Assembly: GCA_022829145.1 (NCBI GenBank)
Contig: CM040764.1
Location: forward strand, 1-64,000
Direction of reading: 5' to 3'
Origin: Albula goreensis
Taxonomy: Eukaryota; Chordata; Actinopteri; Albuliformes; Albulidae
DNA length: 64,000 nt
Below, piece by piece: positions 32,329 through 44,889 of the stretch. Each line of letters starts with the position of its first letter. Positions within the stretch are counted from its first letter, which is position 1. The notes beneath the pieces are model-generated. The model saw nothing but the letters and a program-made list of their open reading frames with translations, did not search any database and was not told the origin of the DNA. The position numbers and the translations under genes were made by a program.

Positions 32329-33364
32329 TCATTTTCGATTGATGGTGTTACAGTGCGCTGCTTGACACTCCTTCGCGTGATGCCCCTTTTCCAAGCACTC
32401 ACGGCAGACAGACTGCGGGCAAACTCGAATCACATGAACCGGGCTCATGCACAAGCGGCAGATCTTCACCTGCCTGTCATGCATGACCGAAAATACAGTG
32501 GTCCATCTCCCGTATCAAAGCGCACGCTGTGTGGCTACGAAGCAATCTCTTGCGGGAATTTGGCTGCTGAAACTGGGTGCCATCCGCCACTGCGGTAAAA
32601 AAAAAAAAAAAAAAAAGCCTGCGGAGAGGTAGAATCGGAGTCACACTCCACCTTTCCAACTTGTCCAAAATCACAGAGTCCTCTATGTATTTCGGCAGGT
32701 TCAAGGGGAGAGCATAACCTCCGTAGCACACGGTCTGCGCACCTCACAAACATGACCCTTCACTTGCACTCCTTCTCCAAAGTTAACTCAAATGTATTGC
32801 TGGGCGGCTTCTTACCCCGATCAGTTTCCCTCTGCCCAGCTTGGCATCAACCATCGTTATCACGTCCATTGCAGTTATCCCTGTAAATCATTCAATTGCA
32901 GAATAAGCGGAGCGTCTTCGGAAAAATCTCTCTGAAATCTAGCTCCCTGCCGTTATTTCTCCGCTAGCCTTTGTCTCCCCCAACTTCAGCATCCGCATGT
33001 CATATCTACTTTTGTTGTCCAAAACGCTCGAGCCAACACCATTAACCAAACCCCCAGCTTCTTCTCTTTGTTCAGCAGTAAGCTGGCGAGAGAATTCCTC
33101 TCCAGCCGTCAATTCCAACCCAGCCCCCGCAGTCCTTCTCAGCGTCATCAATCCGTTCGCCATTCAAAACTCTTTTCCTTGAATACATGCCATGTTCAAA
33201 AACCACATTAACACCTGTATTACTACAACTTTCACCATGATCCAAAACTCGAAGTCCATGTTCAGACTATCGATCAGAAAACCCAGAACTCGCCGTTTGT
33301 TTCAAATCCGTATCCATAGCTATTTGTCCAATTGCGGTACTGAGTCATTCATGTAGAAATCCAT
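32329..33364 (-). pseudogene. Zinc-knuckle pseudogene, module a of unit 6
   Basis: The T20 tract at about 32597-32616 has absorbed the neighbouring ACCTGGGCACC codons. TTTGGCTGCTGAAAC near 32560 differs from TTTGACGCTGAGAAAC. Leader 33365-33789, CRE palindrome 33574-33585. Confidence 0.7.
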
Positions 33365-33789
33365 TCCCGTTAATTATAAAGCGCACGAAAAATCTACCCC
33401 TTGGCAGATAAACTGCTCAGGGGAGGAAAAGAGCAAAAAAAAAAAAAAAAAAAAAACAAAAACAAAAGAAGCACCACAAAAGTAACAGGCTTGTACAATA
33501 AACAATGAAAAGATAAACAGAAACAAACACTGTGGGAGCCTCTCTCCCACCTCTGCAGCCACAATCTCACACCTGTGACGTCACAATCGGGCCCGTTCAG
33601 CGTGGTGTGGCCGTGGCGAAAGCTGCCCTCTCAATCGGTCGCCTCATGGTTGTCATCCGCTTTCTACTGCTATTGTGACGCTTTTGTGCGTGTTTTTTTT
33701 TCCGTCCGACAATGCGGAGCCCAGGCTCACCTTTGGAGTTTGGGTTTTCTGCTGAAGCTTGGCATGGGCCGACCGCTCTTGGTGGGGGC

Positions 33790-34343
33790 TTAACCCTTGT
33801 ATTGTCCTCTAATTTGCTAACATCTTTTATCCTTGGGGTCAGTTTGACCCAAGCTATTTCAGCCTCCAGGCAATGATTGTAATTAAAATTGCCACCCATT
33901 CTTATGTGTCAGGTACCTTACGTTTCTTAGTTTACCAGCTAAATAGCCCTTTAAATTAAATATTACCACCACCACCCCCAAACCCGGCAAACACCCAAAA
34001 TACCTACTGTTGGAGAAATATGCAAATCACCATAGAATCTCTCAGTTTGACCTTAAATTGGAAAGAAAGACCTTTCTTTCTTGTTTTAGTAGCTTTATAT
34101 TATTATTATATATATATATAAGTACACATCTTATGTCATTTATATCATTTGGAAAGAAAAACAATATCTTTTATCACAGACAGAACAATGTATTATGTTC
34201 GGGCTCTCAAGTATATCATTTTCGATTGATGGTGTTAAGAAGAGCTCAAATGCAGATTTTATGTCTTGGCCATGGCTGACAGTGTATCTGCTGGGGCCTG
34301 GAACCATCTTGATGACATTAGCAGCATTAAGCCTTACCTCCAT
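33790..34343 (-). mobile_element. piggyBac remnant with intact 67-codon piece, unit 6
   Basis: 67-codon frame at 34140-34343; TTAA at 33790-33793. TATTATTTCTAAG is replaced by an ATT/AT microsatellite at about 34099-34121, between the frame and the right end. Confidence 0.75.
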
Positions 34344-35129
34344 TTTACCGTGGGGCTCCCAAACTTAAGCCTCTCTCCCAATACCTCGTTCTCAGCCCTT
34401 GGCTCCAGAACCATGAGCAACTGGTCACCCAGACAGGACCGGGAGAGCACCGGTCACCCAAGCGGGGGCAAAGACAACTGCTCATACGGACGGTTGGTGA
34501 AGTGTAATTTGTGGGATCAGACCTATCTTTCAACTGACACAGCGTTGACAGACATACTTACAGCCTTGCGCATTTTCATACTGACAAAATGTAGCGTAGA
34601 TATAATAATGCAGACAAAACCTGGATGCAGTAGCCTGGAAGAGGTCGGTCTACTTTAGGTGTAGTTCACTGCCAGACACACAAGGTGGCAGTCTATTCCT
34701 CAATAAAATGGTTGCCATTACCACTAAATATTTGCGTCAAAGTTTAAGCTCATGCTAAAAATAAGAAAGTTAGGAGGGCCTAAGTTGCTTCTCCTGGGGC
34801 AGGCCTTAGATAAGCTGGGGAAGGCCTTAGATAAGAAAAAGAATAAAAAGGAAGAGCGTAAGCGAAGTCCTCAGAGTGACTGTTGGAGTGCCAAAGTGGT
34901 CTCTTTTACCTCTGTGCGGACCAGCCCGGCTGGTGTGGCGTATCGTGCTCAGATAATACACAATAAACCTTTTTGCATCGGGCTTGGTGGATTTTGATTT
35001 CGTTCAGGTACTGAAGCACCGAAGGCTTGAGGATATTAAAAAAAAAGTGTGACGAGGGGCCCCCAGCCATTGGGCCCAGGTTGGAGCCATTTCTACCACT
35101 CGATTGTGGGGGTAGGAAAAAACAAAAAT
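34344..35129 (-). repeat. 5S 3' flank, LTR-like segment and GATA-motif module, unit 6
   Basis: As in unit 5. AATGTAGCG near 34589 lacks an A, which joins two frames without making a recognisable gene. Confidence 0.55.
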
Positions 35130-35247
35130 GCTTACAGCACCTGGTATTCCCAGGCGGTCACCCATCCAAGTACTAACCAGGCCCGACGCTGCTTGGCTTC
35201 CGAGATCAGACGAGATCGGGCGTGTTCAGCGTGGTGTGGCCGTAAGC
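35130..35247 (-). rRNA. 5S ribosomal RNA gene, copy 4
   Basis: Full 118 bp on the minus strand, with G18/C60, T88 and intact control elements. Terminator runs in complement at 35124-35128 and 35117-35122. Confidence 0.93.
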
Positions 35248-35566
35248 GAAGGCTGCCCTCTCAAGCGGTTGCCTCATGGTTGTCGTCCGCTTTCTTCTGC
35301 GATTGTGCCGCCGGAGCGTTTTTATTATTTTTTTTTCGTCCAACAATGCGGAGCCCAGGCTCACGTTTGGAGTTTGGGTTTTCGGCTGGAGCTTGGCATG
35401 GGCCAAGGCCACAGCGTCAGGCCCGGCTCTAGGTGTGGAGCTAGGCCGGAGGCCCATGATTTGAAGGTGGTGGAGAAAGATCCACCACCGGCTCCCAGTT
35501 TCACCTGGACTGTGGCTCACATTTCACGCTGAAGCTTGGCATGGTCCGCCCGCTCTTGGTGGGGGC
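35248..35566 (-). repeat. Spacer S (type 2) and 5S upstream region, unit 6
   Basis: As 2508-2822, with GCCGGAGCG intact. No coding signal. Confidence 0.7.
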
Positions 35567-37239
35567 TTAACCCTCGCATAGTCCTCAGATTTGCTAACAT
35601 CTTTTATACTTGGGGTCAATTTGACCCAAGCTATTTCAACCTCCAGGCAATGATTATAATTAAAATTGCTACCCATTTTTATGTGCCAGGTACTTTACGT
35701 TTCTCAGTTTACTACCTAAATAGCCCTTTACATTAAATATTACCACCACCACCCCCCAACACCGGCAAACACCCAAAATACCTACTGTTGGAGAAATATG
35801 CAAATCACCATAAAATCTCTCAGTTTGACCTGAACTTGGAAAGAAGGACCTTTTTTTCTTGTTTGAATGGCTTTATATTATTTCTAAGTACAATTTTTTT
35901 TTTTTTTTGTCATTTATATCATTTGAAAAGAAAAACAATATCTTTTACTAAAGAGAGAAACATGTATTATGTTCCTTCTCTGGTGTTAAGAAGAGCTCAA
36001 ATGCTGATTTTATGTCTTAGACATGGCTGACAGTGTATCTGCTGGGGCCTGGAACCATTTTGATGACATTAGCAGCATTAAGTCTAACCTGTCATTCAGG
36101 TGGGGAGAGGGACCATATTAACTTTCCATTTTTGTTAGGTAACTTGTCTGCTGGTGGTTGAGAGACAATGAGAGGGTCAATACTAAGGCTCTCATTCTCA
36201 TCAGAGGAGGATGTCTCATAATCAGGGTCCACCTCAACACTATCCTCTCTCTCTGACACATTCTCCTCTGTCACTTTCACTGTCAAAGAGCTGTGACAAA
36301 ACTGCATTGGCACAAAACCTTTGCTTAGAGGTCATTTTCAATTGAAAGAGAACATAAAGCAAGAGCACACAGCGCACCAAGAGAAATGGTTTTGAAGGCT
36401 GCGGTGCAAGCTTTCATGTGTTTGCTCCTCCCCTTTGTTGTGTGAACTGCCAATCTCCTCACTGGAACCACATTTCCACACAAAAACATTGCAGGAAATA
36501 TCAGCGTTCTTGTGGGAATTATATTTCCCCATCCCCCATTTCATGTGAACTATCAGTGGTTCTCACACTACCACAGGTATGGTTACGATAGGTTAGGGCC
36601 AGGGGCATCACCAGACCCGATCTCACGGGGGCACATGCTCCAGCAACAATCTGTGGTGCCCCGGTAAATGCTTGTGAAAAATAGCATAGCTCCCAAGGGA
36701 GGGTTGGCCCCTGGTCAGCCTAATCAACTGTAAGTCGCTTTGAATAAAAGTTTCAGCTAAATGACTGGAAAGTAATGTAACACAACTAGCCCATTGTAGT
36801 TGCTGACGAATTCCCCGCATGAGGATGTGAGCACTAGGAGTTGGCGCCCCAGTAGTGCCTCAAATCTTGCAACACCCCCTCTGCTTTAGGTCCCTAAAGC
36901 AGAGGGAAAATTTGGAGATTATAAAATTGCATGTTAGTGGCTTCAATATCATCCAAAACAGCCAAATGAAACGTGTGAAAGATGTTGATATTTCTTATGT
37001 TTTATACCGCCAGAACAGCCTGGGGTCAAATTGACCCCAGGGGACACCGATGTGTACAAAATGTGTACAGGACATTGAAAACAAATCATCGTGTTCATCA
37101 TGTTTACGTTCACCCAGTTGTCCCCATGAAATGAGGAAAAGTCATGAAATATGAGGCAACAAAAAACGTCAATAATCCAGTTGGAAACGTGAAACATTGA
37201 ATGGGGTCACATGGACCCCAAAGACAATAGGAGGGTTAA
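35567..37239 (-). mobile_element. piggyBac-like element P5
   Basis: TTAA at 35567-35570 (right) and 37236-37239 (left). The PPE-stop is kept at 36092. A GTTTT loss near 37163 (AACAAAAAACG) shortens the 5' region. Confidence 0.8.
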
Positions 37240-38059
37240 ACTCCTGCTTAAGCCTGACCTCCATTTTACTGAGGACTCCCAACCTTAAGCCTCTCTCCCG
37301 ATACCTCGTTCTCAGCCCTTGGCTCCAGAACCGCGGGCAGCTGCTCACCCAGACAGGACCGGAGTTTGGAGTTTGGGTTTCGGCTGGAGCTTGGCATGGG
37401 CCAAGGCCACAGCGTCAGGCCCGGCTCTGGGTGTGGAGCTAGGCCGGAGGCCATGATTGGAAGATGGTGGAGAAAGACCCACCACCGGCGCCCAGTTTCA
37501 CCTGGACTTTGGCTAACATTTCACGCTGAACCGTCCGCTCTTGGAGGGGCATAACCCTCGTATTGTCCTCAAATTTGCTAACATCTTTTATACTTGGGGT
37601 CAATTTGACCCAAGCTATTTCAGCCTCCAGGCAATGATTATAATTAAAATTGCTACCCATTTTTATGTGTCAGGTACTTTACGTTTCTTAGTTTACCAGC
37701 TAAATAGCCCTTTAAATTAAATATTACCACCACCACCCCACAACCCGGCAAACACCCAAAATACCTACTGTTGGAAAAATATGCAAATCACCATGAAATC
37801 TCTCAGTTTGACCTGAAATTGGAAAGAAAGACCTTTTTTCTTGTTTTAATGCCAATCTCCTCACTGGAACACGGTCTTCTTTGGGTGTAGTTGACTGCCA
37901 GACACACAAGGTGGCAGTCTATTCCTCAATAAAATGGTTGCCATTACCACTAAATATTGGCATCAAAGTTGAAGCTCATGCTAAAACTATCAAAGTTAGG
38001 AGGGCCTAAGTTGCTTCTCCTGGGGCAGGCCTTAGATAAGCTGGGGAAGGCCTTAGATA
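37240..38059 (-). repeat. GATA-motif module + piggyBac right end + spacer S (type 1), unit 6
   Basis: As 28483-29303; GAACACGG near 37868 has lost a C. Confidence 0.75.
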
Positions 38060-38537
38060 AGAAAAAGAATAAAAAGGCATCCGCTTTCTTCTGCGATTGT
38101 GACGCTGGAGCTGTTCTTATTTTATTTTTTTTTTTGTCCAACAATGCGGAGCCCAGGCTCACGTTTGGAGTTTGGGTTTTCGGCTGGAGCTTGGCATGGG
38201 CCAAGGCCACAGCGTCAGGCACGGCTCTAGGTGTGGAGCTAGGCCGGAGGCCATGATTGGAAGATGGTGGAGAAAGATCCACCACCGGCTCCCAGTTTCA
38301 CCTGGACTTCGGCTCACATTTCACGCTGGAGCTCTGTCTGAGCCGCCCGCTCTTGGTGGGGCTTAACCCTCGTATTGTCCTTAAATTTGCTAACATCTTT
38401 TATCCTTGGGGTCAATTTGACCCAAGCTATTTCAACCTCCAGGCAATGACTATAGTAAAAATTGTGACCCATTTTCATGTGTCAGGTACTTCACGTTTCT
38501 TAGTTTACCAGGTAAATAGCCCTTTAAATTAAATGTT
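38060..38537 (-). repeat. piggyBac right end + spacer S with 5S deleted, end of unit 7
   Basis: As 8280-8761 in reverse; one G is lost in GGTGGGGCTTAAC (about 38360). Confidence 0.7.
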
Positions 38538-39162
38538 CTAAAATTCCGTCCAAGATGAGCTGGCAGTAATCCTCCTTCTCCAAAGTTAACTCAAATCCGT
38601 TGTTGGGCTGGCTTCTTACCCCGATCAGTTTCCCTCTGCCCAGCTTGGCATCAACCATCGTTATCACGTCCATTGCAGTTATCCCCTGTAAATCATTCAA
38701 TTGCAGAATAAGCGGGCGTCTTCGGAAAAATCTCTCTGAAATCTAGCTCCCTGCCGTTATTTCTCCGCTAGCCTTTGTCTCCCCAACTTCAGCATCCGCA
38801 TGTCATATCTACTTTTGTTGTCCAAAACGCTCGAGCCAACACCATTAACCAAACCCCCAGCTTCTTCTCTTTGTTCAGCAGTAAGCTGGCGAGAGAATTC
38901 CTCTCCAGCCGTCAATTCCAACACAGCCCCGCAGTCCTTCTCAGCGTCATCAATCCGTTCGCCATTCAAAACTCTTTTCCTTGAATACATGCCATGTTCA
39001 AAAACCACATTAACACCTGTATTACTACAACTTTCACCATGATCCAAAACTGGAAGTCGATGTTCAGACAGTCGATCAGAAAACCCAGAACTCGCCATTT
39101 GTTTCAGTATCCATATCTATTTGTCGAATTGCCGGTCCTGAGTCATTCATGTTGAAATCCAT
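38538..39162 (-). pseudogene. Truncated zinc-knuckle pseudogene, module c of unit 7
   Basis: Carries the same G-to-V change (AACACAGCC complement, about 38922) as module c of unit 1, which links these two units. Leader 39163-39618, CRE palindrome 39371-39382. Confidence 0.7.
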
Positions 39163-39504
39163 TCCCGTTAATTAAAAAACGCACGAAAAATCTACCCCTT
39201 GGCAGATAAACTGCTCAGGGAGGAAAAAAACAAAAACAAAAAAAAAAAAAAAAAAAAAAAAAAAGAAGCACTACAAGAGTAACAGACTACTACCATAAAC
39301 AATGAAAAGATAACCAGAAACAAACACTGTGGGAGCCTCTCTCCCACCTCTGCAGCCACAGCCTCACACCTGTGACGTCACAATCGGGCCCGTTCAGCGT
39401 GGTGTGGCCGTGGGAAAGCTGCCCTCTCAATCGGTCGCCTCATGGTTGTCATCCGCTTTCTACTGCTATTGTGACGCCGGAGCGATTTTATATTATTTCT
39501 AAGT

Positions 39505-39538
<34 letters not shown>

Positions 39539-39618
39539 TCATTTCTATCGTTTGGAAAGAAAAACAATATCTTTTATCAAAGAGAGAAACATGCATTATG
39601 TTCGGGCTCTCAAGTATA

Positions 39619-40650
39619 TCATTTTCGATTGATGGTGTTACAGCGCGCTGCTTGACACTCCTTCGCGTGATGCCCCTTTTCCAAGCACTCAGGGCAGACA
39701 GACTGCGGGCAAACTCGCATCACATGAACCGGGCTCATGCACAAACGGCAGATCTTCACCTGCCTGTCATGCATGACCCGAAAATACAGTGGTCCATCTC
39801 CCGTATCAAAACGCACGCTGTGTGGCGCGAAGCAATCTCTTGCGGGAATTTGACGCTGAGAAACTGGGTGCCATCCGCCACTGCGGTGCCCAGGTAAAAA
39901 AAAAAGCCTGCGGAGAGGTAGAATCGGAGTCACACTCCACCTTTCCAACTTGTCCAAAATCACAGAGTCCTCTATGTATTTCGGCAGGTTCAAAGGGGAG
40001 AGCATAACCTCCGTAGCACACAGTCTGCGCACCTCACAAACATGACCCTTCACTTGCACTCCTTCTCCAAAGTTAACTCAAATCCGTTCTTGGGCCGGCT
40101 TCTTAACCCGATCAGTTTCCCTCTGCCCAGCTTGGCATCAACCATCGTTATCACGTCCATTGCAGTTATCCCTGTAAATCATTCAATTGCAGAATAAGCG
40201 GAGCGTCTTCGGAAAAATCTCTCTGAAATCTAGCTCCCTGCCGTTATTTCTCCGCTAGCCTTTGTCTCCCCCAACTTCAGCATCCGCATGTCATATCTAC
40301 TTTTGTTGTCCAAAACGCTCGAGCCAACACCATTAACCAAACCCCCAGCTTCTTCTCTTTGTTCAGCAGTAAGCTGGCGAGAGAATTCCTCTCCAGCCGT
40401 CAATTCCAACCCAGCCCCGCAGTCCTTCTCAGCGTCATCAATCCGTTCGCCATTCAAAACTCTTTTCCTTGAATACATGCCATGTTCAAAAACCACATTA
40501 ACAGCTGTATTACTACAACTTTCACCATGATCCAAAACTGGAAGTCGATGTTCAGACAGTCGATCAGAAAACCCAGAACTCGCCATTTGTTTCAGTATCC
40601 ATATCTATTTGTCGAATTGCCGGTCCTGAGTCATTCATGTTGAAATCCAT
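39619..40650 (-). pseudogene. Zinc-knuckle pseudogene, module b of unit 7
   Basis: C-terminal frame open over 39619-40059, with both knuckles. CAGGGCAG near 39691 makes C-P-E-C in place of C-R-E-C, and V-M-R replaces V-I-R. Leader 40651-41089, CRE palindrome 40860-40871. Confidence 0.7.
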
Positions 40651-41089
40651 TCCCGTTAATTAAAAAACGCACGAAAAATCTACCCCTTGGCAGATAAACT
40701 GCTCAGGGGAGGAAAAAAAAACAAAAACAAAAAAAAAAAAAAACAAAAACAAAAGAAGCACTACAAGAGTAACAGACTACTACCATAAACAATGAAAAGA
40801 TAACCGAAACAAACACTGTGGGAGCCTCTCTCCCACCTCTGCAGCCACAGCCTCACACCTGTGACGTCACAATCGGGCCCGTTCAGCGTGGTGTGGCCGT
40901 GGGCGAAAGCTGCCCTCTCAATCGGTCGCCTCATGGTTGTCATCCGCTTTCTACTGCTATTGTGACGCCGGAGCGATTTTATATTATTTCTAAGTACATT
41001 TTTTTTTTGTCATGTATATTATTTGGAAAGAAAAACAATATCTTTTATCAAAGAGAGAAACATGCATTATGTTCGGGCTCTCAAGTATA

Positions 41090-42121
41090 TCATTTTCGAT
41101 TGATGGTGTTACAGTGCGCTGCTTGACACTCCTTCGCGTGATGCCCCTTTTCCAAGCACTCACGGCAGACAGACTGCGGGCAAACTCGAATCACATGAAC
41201 CGGGCTCATGCACAAGCGGCAGATCTTCACCTGCCTGTCATGCATGACCGAAAATACAGTGGTCCATCTCCCGTATCAAAGCGCACGCTGTGTGGCTACG
41301 AAGCAATCTCTTGCGGGAATTTGGCGCTGAAACTGGGTGCCATCCGCCACTGCGGTGCCAGGTAAAAAAAAAAAAGCCTGCGGGAGAGGTAGAATCGGAG
41401 TCACACTCCACCTTTCCAACGTGTCCAAAATCACAGAGTCCTCTATGTATTTCGGCAGGTTCAAAAGGGAGAGCATAACCTCCGTAGCACACGGTCTGCG
41501 CACCTCACAAACATGACCCTTCACTTGCACTCCTTCTCCAAAGTTAACTCAAATGTATTGCTGGGCGGCTTCTTACCCGATCAGTTTCCCTCTGCCCAGC
41601 TTGGCATCAACCATCGTTATCACGTCCATTGCAGTTATCCCTGTAAATCATTCAATTGCAGAATAAAGCGGGCGTCTTGGGAAAAATCTCTCTGAAATCT
41701 AGCTCCCTGCCGTTATTTCTCCGCTAACCTTTGTCTCCCCCAACTTCAGCATCCATGTCATATCTACTTTTGTTGTCCAAACGCTCGAGCCAACACCATT
41801 AACCAAACCCCAGCTTCTTCTCTTTGTTCAGCAGTAAGCTGGCGAGAGAAATTCCTCTCCAGCCGTCAATTCCAACCCAGCCCCGCAGTCCTTCTCAGCG
41901 TCATCAATCCGTTCGCCATTCAAAACTCTTTCCTTGAATACATGCCATGTTCAAAAACCACATTAACACCTGTATTACTACAACTTTCACCATGATCCAA
42001 AACTCGAAGTCCATGTTCAGACTAGTCGATCAGAAAACCCAGAACTTCGCCGTTTGTTTCAAATCCGTATCCATAGCTATTTGTCCAATTGCGGTACTGA
42101 GTCATTCATGTAGAAATCCAT
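41090..42121 (-). pseudogene. Zinc-knuckle pseudogene, module a of unit 7
   Basis: Heavily indel-broken near its 5' half (for example at 41665, 41680, 41781, 41851). T tract of 12. Leader 42122-42541, CRE palindrome 42328-42339, where GCAGCTCACAATCTCACC replaces GCAGCCACAATCTCACACC. Confidence 0.65.
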
Positions 42122-42541
42122 TCCGTTAATTATAAAAGCATACGAAAAATCTACCCCTTGGCAGATAAACTGCTCAGGGGAGGAAGAAAACAAAAACAAA
42201 AAAAAAAAAACAAAAACACAAAGAAGCACTAAAAAAGTAACAGGCTTGTACAATAAACAATGAAAAGATAAACAGAAACAAACACTGTAGGAGCCTCTCT
42301 CCCACCTCTGCAGCTCACAATCTCACCTGTGACGTCACAATCGGGCCCGTTCAGCGTGGTGTGGCCGTGGTAAGCTGCCCTCTCAATCGGTCGCCTCATG
42401 GTTGTCATCCGCTTTCTACTGCTATTGTGACGCTTTTGTGCGTGTTTTTTTTTCCGTCCGACAATGCGGAGCCCAGGCTCACCTTTGGAGTTTGGGTTTT
42501 CTGCTGAAGCTTGGCATGGGCCGACCGCTCTTGGTGGGGGC

Positions 42542-42743
42542 TTAACCCTTGTATTGTCCTCTAATTTGCTAACATCTTTTTATCCTTGGGGTCAGTTTGA
42601 CCCAAGCTATTTCAGCCTCCAGGCAATGATTGTAATTAAAATTGCCACCCATTCTTATGTGTCAGGTACCTTACGTTTCTTAGTTTACCAGCTAAATAGC
42701 CCTTTAAATTAAATATTACCACCACCCCCAAACCCCGGCAAAC
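42542..42743 (-). mobile_element. piggyBac right end, cut by gap
   Basis: TTAA at 42542-42545 and the right inverted repeat, running into the second N run at ...CCCCGGCAAAC. Confidence 0.75.
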
Positions 42744-43243
42744 NNNNNNNNNNNNNNNNNNNNNNNNNNNNNNNNNNNNNNNNNNNNNNNNNNNNNNNNN
42801 NNNNNNNNNNNNNNNNNNNNNNNNNNNNNNNNNNNNNNNNNNNNNNNNNNNNNNNNNNNNNNNNNNNNNNNNNNNNNNNNNNNNNNNNNNNNNNNNNNNN
42901 NNNNNNNNNNNNNNNNNNNNNNNNNNNNNNNNNNNNNNNNNNNNNNNNNNNNNNNNNNNNNNNNNNNNNNNNNNNNNNNNNNNNNNNNNNNNNNNNNNNN
43001 NNNNNNNNNNNNNNNNNNNNNNNNNNNNNNNNNNNNNNNNNNNNNNNNNNNNNNNNNNNNNNNNNNNNNNNNNNNNNNNNNNNNNNNNNNNNNNNNNNNN
43101 NNNNNNNNNNNNNNNNNNNNNNNNNNNNNNNNNNNNNNNNNNNNNNNNNNNNNNNNNNNNNNNNNNNNNNNNNNNNNNNNNNNNNNNNNNNNNNNNNNNN
43201 NNNNNNNNNNNNNNNNNNNNNNNNNNNNNNNNNNNNNNNNNNN
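42744..43243. other. Assembly gap, 500 N
   Basis: Exactly 500 N. The array is in reverse before and forward after. On both sides the sequence belongs to the same part of the unit (piggyBac right end before, leader of module a after), so the two blocks meet tail to tail. Confidence 0.99.
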
Positions 43244-43432
43244 TGTGGCTGCAGAGGTGGGAGAAGGCTCCCACAGTGTTTGTTTCGTTTATCTTTTCAT
43301 TGTTTATTGTACAAGCCTGTTACTTTTTAGTGCTTCTTTTGTTTTTTTGTTTTTTTTTTTTTTTTGTTTTCTTCCCTCCCCTGAGCAGTTTATCTGCCAA
43401 GGGGTAGATTTTCGTGCGTTTTTAATTGGGGA

Positions 43433-44458
43433 ATGGATTTCTACATGAATGACTCAGTACCGGCAATTGGACAAATAGCTATGGATACGGATTTGAAACA
43501 AACGGCGAGTTCTGGGTTTTCTGATCGACTGTCTGAACATGGACTTGAGTTTTGGATCATGGTGAAAGTTCTAGTAATACAGGTGTTAATGTGGTTTTTG
43601 AACATGGCATGTATTCAAGGAAAAGAGTTTTGAATGGCGACGGATTGATGACGCTGAGAAGGACTGCGGGGCTGGGTTGGAATTGACGGCTGGAGAGAAT
43701 TCTCTCGCCAGCTTACTGCTGAACAAGAGAAGAAGCTGGGGGTTTGGTTAATGGTGTTGGCTCGGCGTTTTGGACAACAAAAGTAGATATGACATGCGGA
43801 TGCTGAAGTTGGGGAGACAAAGGTTAGCGGAGAAATAACGGCAGGGAGCTAGATTTCAGAGATTTTCGAAGACGCTCGCTTATTCTGCAATTGAATGATT
43901 TACAGGGGATAACTGCAATGGACGTGATAACGATGGTTGATGCCAAGCTGGGCAGAGGGAAACTGATCGGGGTAAGAAGCCGGCCCAGCAATACATTTGA
44001 GTTAACTTTGGAGAAGGAGTGCAAGTGAAGGGTCATGTTTGTGAGGTGCGCAGACCGTGTGCTACGGAGGTTATGCTCTCCTTTTTGAACCTGCCGAAAT
44101 ACATAGAGGACTCTGTGATTTTGGACAAGTTGGAAAGGTGGAGTGTGACTCCGATTCTACCTCTCCGCAGGCTTTTTTTTACCTGGGCACCGCAGTGGCG
44201 GATGGCACCCAGTTTCTCAGCGTCAAATTCCCGCAAGAGATTGCTTCGTCCCCACACAGCGTGCGCTTTGATACGGGAGATGGACCACTGTATTTTCGGG
44301 TCATGCATGACAGGCAGGTGAAGATCTGCCGTTTGTGCATGAGCCCGGTTCATGTGATGCGAGTTTGCCCGCAGTCTGTCTGCCGTGAGTGCTTGGAAAA
44401 GGGGCATCACGCGAAGGAGTGTCAAGCAGCGCGCTGTAACACCATCAATCGAAAATGA
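43433..44458 (+). pseudogene. Zinc-knuckle pseudogene, module a of unit 8
   Basis: Many single-base losses at 43245-43900. GATCGACTGTC replaces the type-a stop GATCGATAGTC, so it mixes a and b features. T tract of 8. Both knuckles intact, with V-M-R-V before the second. The leader is cut by the gap and its CRE is not visible. Confidence 0.68.
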
Positions 44459-44889
44459 TATACTTGAGAGCCCGAACATAATGCATGTTTCTCTCTTTGA
44501 TAAAAGATATTGTTTTTCTTTCCAAATAATAGAAATGACAAAAAAAAAAAATGTACTTAGAAATAATATAAAATCGCTCGGCGTCACAATAGCAGTAAAG
44601 CGGATGACAACCATGGCGACCGATTGAGAGGGCAGCTTTCGCCCACGGCCACACCACGCTGAGCGGGCCCGATTGTGACGTCACAGGTGTGAGGCTGTGG
44701 CTGCAGAGGTGGGAGAGAGGCTCCCACAGTGTTTGTTTCGGTTTATCTTTTCATTGTTTATGGTAGTAGTCTGTTACTCTTGTAGTGCTTCTTTTGTTTT
44801 TTTTTTTTTTTTTTTTTTTTTTGCTCTCTTCCTCCCTGAGCAGTTTATCTGCCAAGGGGTAGATTTTCGTGCGTTTTTAATTAACGGGA

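Larger units (their letters stand above)
29304..38059 (-). repeat. Macrosatellite unit 6 (complete, reverse, ~8.76 kb)
   Basis: Same order as unit 5. It carries a private AT microsatellite near 34099-34121 and the longest coding T tract (T20, about 32597). Confidence 0.9.
38060..42743 (-). repeat. Macrosatellite unit 7 (3' part, reverse, cut by gap)
   Basis: Holds the unit end, three zinc-knuckle modules and part of the right-end piggyBac remnant. Single-base indels become denser from about 41300 to the gap. Confidence 0.9.
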
